Positions 10,011-21,256 are shown, counted from the stretch's first letter. The stretch is DNA of 64,000 nucleotides from Torreya grandis (GCA_037957365.1 JARHVA010000667.1:2124001-2188000); one strand, 5' to 3'. The notes: generated by a model not told the origin, from the sequence alone. Translations and numbers: made by a program.

Positions 10011-10589
10011 ACTATTTCTCCTTAGAAAATAAAATCTACAATATTACACAATCTATTCAGAAACAAATTTCCACTTTGCCCAAATCATAGCTCTGATTCT
10101 CTACGATCCACACATATAACAAAAGAAATATGTTGAATATTATCTAAAATATGTATAATATAATAGATATCACACAACACAAGAGATGCTTTTGGGCCAA
10201 GATTTCTTAACATGAAATATACTCAGAAATTGAAGAATTACCCTTAAAGTAAGGAAACACCATACAATATTCCTTAAGGAAGAAATAACTTCATAAGATC
10301 TCCCAAAATTGGAATACCACTTTGAGGGGGACAACCTTCAATATGCTTCTACCAAATAAAATACTCTCCACTTTGAGGGTGACAACCTTCAATATGGTTT
10401 GTATTTTTCTTTTATTTTGACTGCATGGCAATAGGCCTTTCCGATTGTTATGATATATGCAAACTCCATGTTTTTTTGGATGTGAAACTTCAAACTATTG
10501 CAATATTTGAGAAATCAGTGTCCCTCACTTTCACACGTGCCAACTTTTGTTGACAATATATGAAATGCGTTGTTATAATCCTACACTAT
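10011..10589. other. AT-rich DNA with one direct repeat, no gene recognised
   Basis: About 10283-10372 matches 7558-7650 in the same orientation. Part of it (GGGTGACAACCTTCAATATG near 10378) is repeated immediately after. Otherwise I see nothing. Confidence 0.4.
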
Positions 10590-10784
10590 TTGGTCTTGAC
10601 CCTAGCATAATTGATGTAGTTTTTTAAACTGGTCATCATAATTCTTCATAGGGTAGTATTCCTCTCTGATGGCCTCTGCAAATTTTTTTCTTATTTTCTT
10701 TAGGGAAGCCTTGAGAGATATCTCACCATCATCTTCTTCTCTAAGACAAGATGATTCCCACCATTTCTTAACATGCAAGGAAGC
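10590..10784 (-). pseudogene. gag remnant of old element L0, C-terminal side
   Basis: The minus strand reads SLHVKKWWES, then KASLKKIRKKF and EEYYPMKNYDDQF. This is the usual LTR-retrotransposon Gag pattern (A-x-x-WW, then W/LxxFxxxF and YxP). The frame meets stops after about residue 65. The preceding half of the same Gag lies 31.7 kb away at 42490-42837; the solo LTR 10785-42489 separates them. GAAGC (10780-10784) and GAGGC (42490-42494) are the target duplication, and the codon register is kept across it. The Gag is not functional. Confidence 0.7.
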
Positions 10785-11289
10785 TGTCATGTCCCCCTTT
10801 TTGATGTGGTAGGAAAACACTATTCATGAGACACTATTTCTAAGTTATTATTCACTGATGAGGTGGCAGACACTTCATCTTGATGAGGTGTCCACAACCC
10901 TATTCATGTTGCTTAGGTGGCATAGGGTGCTACATTGCATTATATTTCATGTGGGGACTTGCTTTTGTCTTCTTTCATGCATGTGGTACGAATTTATCAT
11001 GTGAGGACAAGAAAGGGAAGGTCAAAAAGAGAATCCAACTTCTTTTGGAAGCTTATGTTAGTGGGGAGACAAGTTATACTATTCCTGATTGGTATCTCCT
11101 TTTCCCCTTTTGTCATTTCATGAAGGTGTTACCAACTTTGCAAAAGAGACTTTGTCCTTAGCTATAATGACCCCATGTGGAGAATGTGAGGTGGATTTCA
11201 TGGGGAGACAACTGGTCGTTGTTGAAGATACTCCCATATGAAGGGGTGGTGCCATTTTGGGCCTCCCTTGTTTTCTTCCATATGTATTC

Positions 11290-11296
11290 TATAAAA
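11290..11296 (+). promoter_or_regulatory. TATA box of the split solo LTR
   Basis: TATAAAA, about 40 bp upstream of the L1 insertion point. Consistent with a plus-strand LTR promoter; transcription is not shown. Confidence 0.45.
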
Positions 11297-11499
11297 GCTT
11301 GTATTCTTGCTTTGTATTGTAGGCTAGAGGTAGTGTTGACCATTTTGGTCCTGCAGGCCAAAATCGGTCTCCTTCCCCTGCTGTTCTGAGCCAGTTCAAA
11401 ATTTGATTTTTTGCACAAGTTTTTCGGCAAAAGAAGGGACCAGTTCAGTGGTTCGACATTGGGATCCAATGGTTTGATCTTTTCAAGAATTTTGAACTT

Positions 11500-11712
11500 G
11501 AACCTTGAACCATTATTGGTTCAACGAGTTGGTTTAGTTCAATTGGTTCAATGAGTTGGTTTAGTTCAATTGGTTCAATCGGTTGGTTCACTCAGTTGGT
11601 TCAATGTTTTGGTTCAATCAGCCAGTTCAAGTGATTGGTTCAACGAGTTGGTTCAACGTTTCATTCAAACGGGTTGGTTCAAGCAGTGGTTCAATCGAAA
11701 AGTTCAAAGGAG
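11500..11712 (+). repeat. GGTTCAA / GGTTCAATNGGTT array in the LTR
   Basis: More than a dozen GGTTCAA words occur at short irregular spacing. The array recurs in the 3' LTR (about 38660-38900), and in part in other family A and L3 LTRs. GGTTCAA resembles the Pol III B-box core, but no A-box or tRNA fold accompanies it. Confidence 0.75.
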
Positions 11713-13108
11713 TTTTCCAAAAGTCCGAAGGACAAGTGCCCTTGCGCAGGGCACTTAGGTAACAAAAGGACCTTTGCAACTTTTTTGAAAGGCAATTTTA
11801 GAGGCCAAACAGCCCTTGCGGAGGGCAGTCAAGCATAAAATAGACCATTCCAGTGCCCTTGCGGAGGGCAGGAACACTTGCAAAGGGATCAAAGAGAAGG
11901 CCGAAAAGGTAAGTTTTTCTTCGGAAAAGTGAACAAAGCAGAAAAGTTGGAATTCCTTCGGATTTGTTCAAGGCAAGAGATGGAGAATTTCTTCGGACAA
12001 AATGCTTGAAGGAATTCCTTTGGACCATTTTTTCGAAGAAATTCATAAGGCAAAAACAATGTCTTTTCAAAAAGATTTTCCGCGAAAAAGAGAGGACGAA
12101 TTCTTTCGGACAAAAAGTTCGAAGGAATTTGCCCGAAAGAAAAGGGGCCCGAGGGAATAAAACGAGGAATTCAAAGGAAGATATCCTTTGGACAAAAATG
12201 TCCGAAAGAATTCCTTCGGACATTTTGTCCGAAGGATTTCAAGAGCAAGGCCACCGAAGGATCTCAAAGGGCAGGTGCCCTTGCGGGGGACTCTCGGCTA
12301 TCGAGACACTTCTCCAAAGCCGAAGGGACACCTTCCCTTCGGGAGGGTCCAAAGCAAAAGCCCGAAAGAAAGGAAGCAAAAAAGACCGAAGCAAAGGAAA
12401 AAGCTGAATGAATTGACCAAGGGATGACGGGCTTGCGGACGTCAAAGTTGAGCACCATGAATTCGCTGTTGGCTTTCAAATGGTGACAGGCCCACGAACG
12501 TCAATTTTATGGCAATAAAATAGCCGTTGATCTTTAAACACTTGAACGCCAACTAGAAGGGAGCCCAAAGAGCTAAGAGAGGAAAAGACAAAACCAGGAA
12601 AAGACGACGTTGGGAAAAGACAAAAGTTAAGAATGAACTCAGCGACCTGCTGATGAAAGAGCCCAAAGAGCCAAAGAAGTAGCAGAAGATAGCCCTCGAG
12701 GGCCGAAGGAGATAGAAAAGACAAAGCTAAGAAGAGACAAAAGAGCCAAGTGTAGAAACAGACAAAACAGTCCAAGTGGCAAAGGAAGGTGTCGACTCAA
12801 GGAGTTACTCTAGCGGTTGACACAGTGCCTGCCAAGTGGTCATCAAGGGACGCAAACAGTGAATAGTGCAACCCGTTTTTCTCCATTTTGCATTGATGAG
12901 CAAACAAACCGCGTAAATGCCTTTAAGGACCGATCTTGTTTGTAGACAAACGGTGCGGCCTATATGTTTTAAATGCTTGAAGTCAAAATCGGAGCCGACA
13001 CAGCGTTATCTTTCAGCGGCTTCCTCTTTCCAACGCTCTCAGCACACGTGGGCCACTTGTCAAAGGGCGCCAATGTCTTTTCCAAAAAGGGCGCTTTTGT
13101 TTTATTCT

Positions 13109-13118
13109 CTATATATAT
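13109..13118 (+). promoter_or_regulatory. TATA box of the L1 5' LTR
   Basis: CTATATATAT is followed by GTAACTTCTCATTTGAGA, which is conserved in every family A LTR here. The conserved context and the downstream AATAAA support a U3/R promoter. Confidence 0.6.
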
Positions 13119-13189
13119 TGTAACTTCTCATTTGAGAAAGATATCTCTCATATTGTAAGGCAAAGCCTTGCCAATTTTCACTTAGAATC

Positions 13190-13195
13190 AATAAA
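13190..13195 (+). terminator. Polyadenylation signal in the L1 5' LTR
   Basis: AATAAA lies about 75 bp after the TATA tract, within AGAATCAATAAAATAC. Its position fits the R region end of an LTR. The 3' LTR has AATAGG at this place, a decayed copy. Confidence 0.45.
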
Positions 13196-13793
13196 ATACA
13201 CATTTTTTACCTCTATTCTGGTTGGATATATCTCTGAGTGTGTCTGAGTGTTAGTCTTGTGTTCAGTCATTGCTTCTTAATGCTTTCACAGGTTTGATAC
13301 CAATACACATGGTATAGACAAAACGTCATTCTTGCAGGGGACAAGAAGAGCTGTATCTGGAGCGCAGAGGCAGAAAGAGGTTACTAGACTGTGCTTTCCC
13401 TACAATGCCTATGGTAAGTTTTTTTTCTGTGTTTCCATTAAAGCCTCCCTGTCAAGCTCCCTGCAGTCTGGTCCTTTTACCAGTTAAAGTGTATGTATGT
13501 GTTCTTATGGTTCAAAGTGTGAGTGTGAGTAGATCAAACTTGTTTGGTGCATCACCCTTAGGTTAGGTTTTGTTTTTTAGTAATCCTTCTCTCTTTTCAC
13601 CCCCCCCATTATATATATGTATTAGCAACTTACTAGAATAACTCAGATGCATCAAAGGGAGCTAGCCCTTATCTAGAGACTCTCCTCTCAATTTTGCCAT
13701 ACCCACAGGCAAGAGAGGGGTTTCTATTTTGCTGCGTGGAAGAGAGAAGCTCAGTCTTCTCTCTAGGGTGCAATCCACTGCGTCAATAGTTTT

Positions 13794-13810
13794 GGGCACG
13801 CTTGGTGGGA
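13794..13810 (+). other. Primer-site-like motif 1 of L1
   Basis: GGGCACGCTTGGTGGGA starts six bases after the 5' LTR. It is the decayed equivalent of TGGCACGCCTGGTGGGA in X (4513-4529) and of 60002-60018 in Y. Position argues that this was the working primer site. Confidence 0.5.
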
Positions 13811-13885
13811 CAAAGTTTTTACACTCAGTAAAGTTTTATGATTGATGCTGGTCCTGTTACAGCAAAATCAACCATTTTCAGCATC

Positions 13886-13900
13886 TGGCGACTCCATTGG
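13886..13900 (+). other. Primer-site-like motif 2 of L1 (tRNA-Arg type)
   Basis: TGGCGACTCCATTGG matches 13 of 15 positions of the complement of the plant tRNA-Arg(ACG) 3' end as I know it. It lies 97 bp beyond the LTR, which is unusual. In L3 the same site with a perfect 17-base match lies six bases from the LTR. Confidence 0.55.
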
Positions 13901-13941
13901 TAAGAACATTAGTTTCTGATCAAAGACCAGTCTGACCTCCT

Positions 13942-15505
13942 ATGCCTAAAATCACCACACGATTTGCTGCTAAGGGTGTCCCTTTCGAATTCGTTGAATT
14001 GCCTTTGAACTCAGCAAAGCGACTGAGGTTTGAGAGGACTCATCCTTATTCAGCAAATCACTTTTCCAGACCTACCATAAAATACACCTACGCAGGAAGG
14101 CCTCGGTTGAACCCTATCATAGCTATGGCATTACCTTTTGTGGCCGTTCATGGTCAGAGTCTTTTGAATCTCCGGCATTGACCCAATTCTAGGAGCAGTC
14201 TTTAAAAGTGTGCCTCCCTTTAATGGAGAGGGGCCCATTACCACTATCAAACACATCATAAATATTGCTAACCTCTGCAATATTCACAATATCACTGAGA
14301 AAAACATTGTGATCAGATTGCTGGCATTGTCTTTCAAGGGTAAAGTTCTAGACTGGTATGGGACTTTGCCCATGAATTCAGTCGATTCCTGGAACGAATT
14401 GGGCACCCTTTTAACGAACCGATTTGGTAAGAAGAGCGACCACCTCTCACTTGCCGAGCAACTGACCACTATGAAAAGAGCTCCACATGAATTCATGAAA
14501 GATTTCAACACTCGGTTTCAGAAGACATGGGATAGAATCCCCATTTTGGTAAGGCCGACTCCAAGTTATGCTTTCCTCTACTATTTGAAAGCGTTGAACA
14601 GGGACATCGCTGTTATGATACAGTCTGTGGGAGGACATGTGTTGTTTGTTGCCTATGACAGCTATAGCCGCTGAGAATTGCCTGGTGCAGGCTGGAAAAA
14701 TAGCCCCTAGGCCTCATATAACGCTCTTTCCTGAATTGCTGCCTCCAATCCAGACTGCTGCTCCCACCTTAGCTCTTCTACCTGACATAGAGAAGCCAGC
14801 TGCTACTTCATCCAATGACCTCCATGAAGTCAAAACCCTGTTACAAAGCGTAACAAATAAACTAGTGGCTCTTAAAAGGCAGCAAGCTCAAGGCAATCGA
14901 CCAAATCAAGGATATCAGCAGTATGGTCAAGCAAATAGACCTTTCCAGAATTACAATCAAGGGCAGGGTTAGTTTGCATAGGCCAGACCTTTTCAAAGCT
15001 ATAATCCAGGGGCTCCATCATCCAAGACTCTAGCGCCCACTCAAAACAATCTGGTACAGGAACAACCCAGTTGCTCAACCATGGGATATGGTCAAGATCA
15101 GGGTGTTTATACGAATGAAATGCCGAGTCACTACACAAATGTACAAGACAATTAGTCAGCCACCCAATTCCTAAGCTTTGAGGCTTTAGTGCAACCTGGC
15201 ATGGACAGCAGTCAGACTCAGCCTGATTCTACTCTCATGAATCCCCTGGAGGGTGAGTTCTATGCAGTCAATTACATGGGTAGTGCAGACAATTAGGGCG
15301 ACTATGTCGCAGCCAACACAAGGTCCAAAAAGAGAGCAATGGAAAAAGCTCAAGCAACTGCCCAAACGTCAGCAACATCTTCTTCATCACATGTAAACCA
15401 AAAGGTTCCATATTTCAGACCGCCAATTGTACCTTCAGCGTCTCGATCAGTGCCTAAGGGTGTAAGTAATCCCAAAAACAAATTGAAGGCAACCCTCGAG
15501 TCAAC
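13942..15505 (+). pseudogene. L1 gag and gag-protease linker, frame-broken
   Basis: Gag-like blocks lie in three successive frames. 13942-14181 is an N-terminal part. 14210-14674 holds the capsid core, with LDWYGTLP, SWNELGTLLTNRF and APHEFMKDF, a typical plant Ty3/gypsy Gag layout. 14637-14972 and the same frame beyond form a Gln/Asn-rich tail (QGYQQYGQANRPFQNYNQ) up to about 15485. I see no zinc knuckle. In-frame TAGs at 14970, 14979, 15153 and 15294 sit in Gln-rich context and look like mutated CAG codons. Frameshifts near 14190, 14640 and 15490 kill the gene. Confidence 0.75.
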
Positions 15506-16271
15506 GTGGTAGACCAAATGAAGAAGCTGCACATGAACATCTCCTTGTGGGATTCGTTATCAATACCAAGACAAAAGGACATGCTGCAAAAAGAATTGCA
15601 TGAGCTGAATGAACAAGCTGTCCTAGCAAAAGCCGATAACGTTTTGATGATGAATGGGCAGCCTTCCACATCAGGCCAAGTTAAGAAAGAGGAAAAGGTT
15701 CCCCCTTTTTATTTATCTTTGGTCATAGGAGATTTCTTGGTGCACAATTGCATCATTGACGGTGGAGCAAGCATCTCAATAATGCCCAAATGCATAGCTG
15801 ATAAGCTGGGGCTAAAATATGAAAAAATGTCTAAGGGAGTCTTGCAATTGGATGGAACACCAGCAAAGACACTTGGGGTGGTGAAAGGTTTGAGCTTGAC
15901 GCTACACGCCTGCCCGACCTTCTCAGTTTCTCACGATGTGGTAGTGGCAGATGTCCCTCCTTACTTTGCTATTTGCTTGTCCAGGGATTTCACATCCAAG
16001 ATAGGTGGCTATCTAGCAGCAAACTGTGTTTATCTGGTTTTTAGAACCAAGTATGGGACTAAGGTTAAGATTGAATCGGAGCCACTCCACAGAGATCATC
16101 TAGAACCATACTCGCTTAAGGCGCCAAATGTCAGCTACGCTATTATTGACCAAGAAGAATTCCAAGTGGATCAATCTTCATCCTCTGCCCTTGAAAGAGT
16201 TGCTGACCTGCTCTTAGACGAATGGGGAAGTGACAACTTTGAGCATGATCCTTACAAGTTCATAGAAGAGG
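15506..16271 (+). pseudogene. L1 aspartic protease domain
   Basis: The open frame contains the retroviral-type protease loop IIDGGASISIMP (active-site DGGA at residues 85-88), then a typical beta-rich domain with LGVVKGLSLTL and DVVVADVPPYFAI. The DGGA form, in place of DSGA, is common in Tat/Athila-type plant elements. It would cut the polyprotein in the virus-like particle. The domain itself is unbroken. The frame then runs straight into the antisense solo LTR at 16272, so the last 21 residues of the open frame are LTR-derived. The upstream join to gag is frameshifted. Confidence 0.8.
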
Positions 16272-18691
16272 TGTTGACGCAGTGGATTGCACCCTTGATA
16301 GGAGGCCGAGCTCCTGTCTTCCACACGTCAAAATGAAAACTCCCCTCTTGCCTATGGGCAAGGCAAAACTGGGAGGAGAGTCTCTAGATAAGGGCTAGCT
16401 CCCTTTGATGCATTTGAGTTATTCCAATAAGTGCTAATACATACATACATATATATATATATAATGGGGGGAGATGAAAAGGGAGAAGGATTATAGGAAA
16501 ACAAAACCTAATCTAAGAGGGTGATGCACCAAATAAATTCGACCTACTCACACTCACACTCTGAACCATAAAAACACATACGTACATTTTAACTGGTAAA
16601 ATGACCAGGGTGTAGGAAGCTTAATAGGGAGGCTTTAATGGAACACAGAAAAATGGACTTACCATAGACGCTGTAAGAAAATCACATTGTCTAGTAACCT
16701 CCTTCTGCATCTGTGCTCCAGGTACAGCTCTTCCTGTCACCTGCAGGAATGACGCCTTGTAGATACCAGATGCGTTGGTGTCAACCCTGTGAAAGCATTA
16801 GGAAGCAATGACTAAATACAAGATTTAACACTTAGACACATTCAGAGATATCTAACTAGAATAGAGGTAAAAATTTGTTCTTTATTGATTCCAGGTGAAA
16901 ATTGCCAGGGCTTCGCCTTACAATGTGAAAGATCGCTCTAAAAATGAGAAGTTACAAATATATATAGAAGAGAGAAACAAAAGGTGCCTCTTTTGAAAAA
17001 AGACTTTTGGCGCCCTTTGACAAGTGGCCCATGTGCGTCCCGAGGGCGTTGGAAAGAGGAAGCCGCTAAAATATAAATGTTGTCGGTTCCGATTCTGACT
17101 TCAGGCATTTAAAAACATAGGCCGCGCCGTTTTTCCATAACCAAGACTGCTCCTTGAAGGCGCCCACGTGGTTTGTCTGCTCATAAATGGAAAATGGAGA
17201 AAAATGGGTCACGTCGTTCACTGTTTGCGTCCCATTTATGACCACTTGGCAAGCACTGTTTCAACCGCTGGAATAACTCCTTGAGTCGATGTCTTCTTTT
17301 GCCACTTGGACTGTTTTGTCTGTTTCTGCACTTGGCTCTTTTGTCTTTCCCTTACTTTGTCTCTTCTGGCTTTTTTGGCCCTTGGGGGCTATCTTCTCAT
17401 CCTTGCTGGCTCCTTGGGCTCTTTATTAGCAGGTCGTTGAGTTCATTCTCAACTTTTGTCTTTTTTCAGCGTCATCTTCCTGGGTTGTCTTTTGCTGGCT
17501 TTTGTCTCTTTGTTCGCTGGGCTCTTTTCTGGTTGGTGCTCAAGAATTCAAAGATCAAACGGCTATTTCTTTGCTGTAAAAATGACGTTCGCGGGCCTGT
17601 CGCCGTTTGAAAAAACAACAGCTAGTCTATTTCCTTGAAGTTGATGGCTTCGGAAACGTCACTGTCCTTGGCAATTCCTTCGGAGCTTTCTCTTGATTCG
17701 GCCTTTTGCTTCGGACCCTCCCGAAGGGGAAGTGTCCCTTCGGCTTTGGAGAAATTCCCTTCTTTCAGCAGCCGAGAGTCCCCCGCAAGGGCACATGCCC
17801 TTCGGGGTCCTTCGGCTCCCTTGGTCTTGAAAACCTTCGGAGCTTTTCCTTGGGTTCTTTCCCTGCGGACTTCTTCCCATGGACTTTTTCCCCGCGGACT
17901 TCTTCCCCGCAGACAAAAGTCTGCAAGAATTGTCTCTACCGCTTTGCTTTACCCTTTTGAAATTCCTTCGGGTCTTTTCCCGTGGTCACTTTTTTCCGCG
18001 GAATTTCTCTCGGCCACTTTTCCCGCAGCTATTTTTCTTCCGAATTTCTTCGGACTTTTTGTCCAAAGAAATCATGTCTTGCCTTAATCTTTTTACGCGG
18101 GGTTTTTTTTTGTTCACAACCCGTCTGAATTTCTTTGGACTTTTTGTCCAAAGGAATTCCTTCGGACAAAAAATTCGAAGAAATCATGCCTGTCTTTTCC
18201 TTTGACTGCCTTCCAAAAGTGCCCTTCGAGAAATTTGCTTCGATACTGTCGCCGACCAAATGCCCTCTACAAGGGCACTTGTCCTTCGGGAGACTCTCTT
18301 GAACTTTTTTGATTGAACCGTCCCTTTGAAACAACCCGTTGAACTGAACGTTGAACAAAGGCATTGAACTGACTGTTGAACCGAGCCATTGAAACAAGCT
18401 GTTGAAGCGAAACGATGAACCAGGCACTTGAACCAAACCGACTAAACCAGACTCTTGAAAGAAACACTTGTCCATTTTGCACCTAAGTGTTGGGAACCTA
18501 TTTATTCTCTACAGAGTCCATAGAAAACATACCTGCAGAGTTTGTAGAAAATCCTGTGGAGTTCGTAGAAATGGACTTGCAGAGTCCGTATAAAATTTCA
18601 GACTTGTGCAAAATCAAAACATGAAACTGGCTCAGGACAGCAGGGAAGGAAGGGAACCGATTTTGGCCTGTTGGACCAAAAATGGTCAACA
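16272..18691 (-). mobile_element. Solo LTR (family A) inside L1
   Basis: It begins TGTTGACGCAGTGG and ends GGTCAACA on the plus strand, so it is antisense to L1. The target duplication AGAGG (16267-16271 and 18692-18696) is perfect. It is 2420 bp with no internal region. It carries TATA-like DNA near 16957-16968 on the minus strand, the palindromic modules, a GTTGAA/GTTCAA zone (about 18293-18440) and a short CTGCAGAGTCCGTAGAAA array (18511-18598). It inserted between the protease and the archaeal-type RNase H of L1. Confidence 0.9.
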
Positions 18692-19320
18692 AGAGGCAGG
18701 CCTGGGATTTATTGCATGCACGAAGAGGGTACTTTTGTACCAAATCTGATGAAAGCAAGCCAAGAAAGCTCAAGTTTATGGCAGTTGTTCTTTGATGGCC
18801 CAAAAAGTAAGTTGGGAGCTGGTGGTGGAGTGGTGCTAGTTTCTCTTAAAAAAGAGAAATACTTTTCGGCTTTCAGGTTTCAATTTTATTGCACAAGCAA
18901 TGTTGTAGAGTACGAATCCCTCATCCATGGTTTGGAGTGGGCGAGGAAAAGAGGAATCAAAGAGCTGCAGGTTTTTTGTGACAGTGAGCTGATTGTCAAT
19001 TAGGTAAGAGGCCAAAATTTGACAAAAAATTCTTTATTGAAGTCCTAGAAACATAGGGTATGGAACTTAGTGGAGAATTTCCTTGCTTTCAATGTTATCT
19101 CCATTCCTCGAGAGCATAACAAGCAAGCAGATAGGCTAGCAGCAGTTGGTGCTCAGTTTGATATCCCTAGGGAAATAGGCCGAGACCGCAGTTCATGCCA
19201 CTTGAAGGTAGTATTCCGGCCCTCTGTACCTGACAACATCACTAACTGGCAGGTGTTTGACAGCGACCAACAAATAGCACTCTTCTTGCAAGAAGCTGAG
19301 TTTGCTACTAAAAATTAGGT
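18692..19320 (+). pseudogene. L1 archaeal-type RNase H domain (aRNH), upstream of RT
   Basis: The plus strand has the four acidic landmarks of the archaeal/plant-type RNase H fold: FFDGPKSKLGAGGG (Asp 1), NVVEYESLIHGLEWA (Glu), VFCDSELIVN (Asp) and EHNKQADRLAA (last Asp). It would remove RNA from the RNA-DNA hybrid in reverse transcription. Stops (TAG 19001-19003, a second near 19046, TAG before 19321) make it dead. It lies between protease and RT. In Tat elements I know of, this domain follows the RT-linked RNase H, so the order is unusual. The exact N-terminus is lost at the solo LTR junction, where the frames differ by one base. Confidence 0.75.
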
Positions 19321-20540
19321 TAAGCTATAGCAACAATATGGCAGCCAAATTGTTCAGTTGAAGAACAATAAACTCCCCAAAGGCTTGGTCACTCTCGAGA
19401 GTATCTTCAATGAAGATGACCAGTTGAAAAGCGATAAGGCAAGCATCACAACGAAAGAAGAGAACTATGAGAAGGTTGAAATATTCAAAGATAAGCTGCT
19501 TGCACTTGGGAAAGTGTGCACGGACCATGAAAGGCAGGCCTTCATCTTGTTGTGCCAGGAGTTTGCTGATGTCTTCACATGGGAATATAGCGATTTGAAG
19601 GATTTCGACCCAAGTTTGGCCCAACATACCATTGAATTGGAGGAAGGTGCCAAGCCAATTAAGCATAAGCAAAGGCTTGTCAACCCAAAGATTGAGCCTC
19701 TCATGCGGAAGGAACTCACCAAGTTGATTGAGTCCAGGGTAATATTTCTAATCAAACACTCTTCTTGGCTAGCCAATCTTGTTCCTGTCCAAAAAAAGAA
19801 TGGGGAGATCAGAGTATATGTAGATTTCAAAGACCTCAATAGAGTCTCTTTGAAAGACCATTATCCCCTCATAAGCATGGAGCAGATCCTTCAAATGGTG
19901 ACAAGCAGTGAGCATTTCTCCCTCCTGGATGGGTATTCAGGTTATAATCTGATTTTGGTGCAAGACTGTGACTAGTACAAGACAGCCTTCACTACTAAAT
20001 GGGGGATGTTTGCCTATAGGAAAATGCCATTCGGACTGTCCAATGCTGGTGCCCCCTTTCAGCGAGCCATGGACATAGCCTTTCGAGCCCTGATAAATAA
20101 CACTGTGCTGGTGTATTTTGATGACGTGACAATATTCTCTCAGGAGGCGGGCCAACACATGAAACACCATAGACAAATCTTTGAGAGGCGTAGAGAGTTT
20201 GGTATCTCTCTCAACTTGAAGAAATGTGTGTTCGTTGTCCATGAGGGTAAACTCCTTGGCCACATTGTTTCCAAGGAAGGCTTGACCATTGATCCAGAGA
20301 GAGTTTGCTCCATTCTGGAGCTATCCTTGCCTAAACACAAGAAAGGCTTGCAGAGCTTCTTTGGCAAAATAAATTTCATTTGGAGATTTATTTCAAATTT
20401 TGCGGAGGTAGTCAAGCCATTGACCTCTATGCTGAAGAAGGATGAGAAGTTCGTGTGGACAGTGCAAAGAAAGAACAGTTTTGAAGAGATCAAGCAGGGT
20501 ATAGCCCATGCTCCTACCTTGATCAGCCTTGACTTCACCA
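19321..20540 (+). pseudogene. L1 reverse transcriptase
   Basis: This is a Ty3/gypsy RT. Upstream are the linker FADVFTWEYSDLKDFDPSLAQH and ELEEGAKPIKHKQR. Then come LIESRVIFLIKHSSWLANLV, PVQKKNGEIRVYVDFKDLNR, MPFGLSNAGAPFQRAMD and LVYFDDVTIFS; the YFDD catalytic pair is intact. GHIVSKEGLTIDPERV and LQSFFGKINFIWRFI follow. A TAG at 19973-19975 splits the domain in Q-Y-K-T-A-F context, probably a former CAG. Two more TAGs near 19318 and 19328 precede it. It synthesised cDNA from the element's RNA. Confidence 0.88.
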
Positions 20541-21256
20541 ACGATTTCAACCTCTACACCTTCGGAAATGAAGAGGTAATCTCCGCTATGCTTACCCAAG
20601 CAAATGGTGATAACCTTGAACAACCACTTGCGTTTTTTAGCCAAGGCCTAGAGGGTTTTGAGGTCAGGTATACATATGTGGAGAAGCAAGTCATTGCAGT
20701 CATACGGAGTCTGAAAAAATTCAGGCATATGCTGTCCAACAGCAGAATTCACCTCATGGTTCCACATCCCGGCATCAAGGATTTCTTGACCAACTGTGAC
20801 CTGAATGAAAAGAGAGCGGTGTGGATCACTAAGGTAATGGAATACGACATGGATATCAAGATCACCAAGCTGGTAAGAGGGAGAGGCCTGTGTGAACAAC
20901 TTGCTGCAGACTTTGAACAGCAAAAAAAGGATAGTCTACTAATTCATGATGCAATTACAGCAGAAGAACCAGCTGTTATGAGGGATTGGACATCGGACTT
21001 GAGGCATTTCCTTCTCACTGGTGAGTGCCCGCAAGGCCTTGTTAGGACTAAGAGGAGATATTTTAGACTCCAATATCTCCCTTATGTCCTGATTGATGGA
21101 GTGTTGTTCAGAAGGGATTTATTAGGGGTTTTTTTAAGGTGCATAGACCCAAGTCAGGCCAATAGGGTGCTATCCGAGTTCCATGATGGGCCAGCTAGTG
21201 GTCACTTTGCTCCTAGGCCTACAGCTGCCAGAATAATGAGAGCTGGTTATTTCTAG
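20541..21256 (+). pseudogene. L1 degenerate RNase H and link to integrase
   Basis: The domain continues directly from RT in the same frame. The first catalytic Asp region reads LYTFGNEEVISAMLTQ (family YTDAS) and the later TDH motif reads MVPHP, so two of the acidic catalytic residues are missing. VRYTYVEKQVIAVIRSL retains the Glu. This loss, together with the separate aRNH, is the Tat pattern. The C-terminal part (LIDGVLFRRDLLGVFLRCI, FHDGPASGHFAP) is the zinc-binding start of integrase. The frame ends at TAG 21254-21256 in GYF-stop-PTLF, probably a former TGG. Confidence 0.75.

Larger units (their letters stand above)
11334..13788 (+). repeat. 5' LTR of L1
   Basis: It begins TGTTGACCATTTTGG and ends GCGTCAATA (family end GTCAACA, one base changed). 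It holds a GGTTCAA array (about 11500-11712), palindromic modules (about 11920-12245), TATA (13109-13118) and a polyadenylation signal (13190-13195). The CTGCAGAGTCCGTAGAAA array of the X-type LTR is missing. Confidence 0.88.

Noticed and set aside
11516..11711. GGTTCAA words as tRNA genes or Pol III promoters
   Set aside because: No A box, no cloverleaf, no terminator; the word is simply repeated.
11798..12479. ORFs up to 147 aa in the L1 5' LTR
   Set aside because: Same palindrome effect; the copy in the 3' LTR does not keep the frame.
18671..19318. A host RNase H gene
   Set aside because: Same strand and context as L1 pol, inside the element, with stops; it is the element's aRNH.
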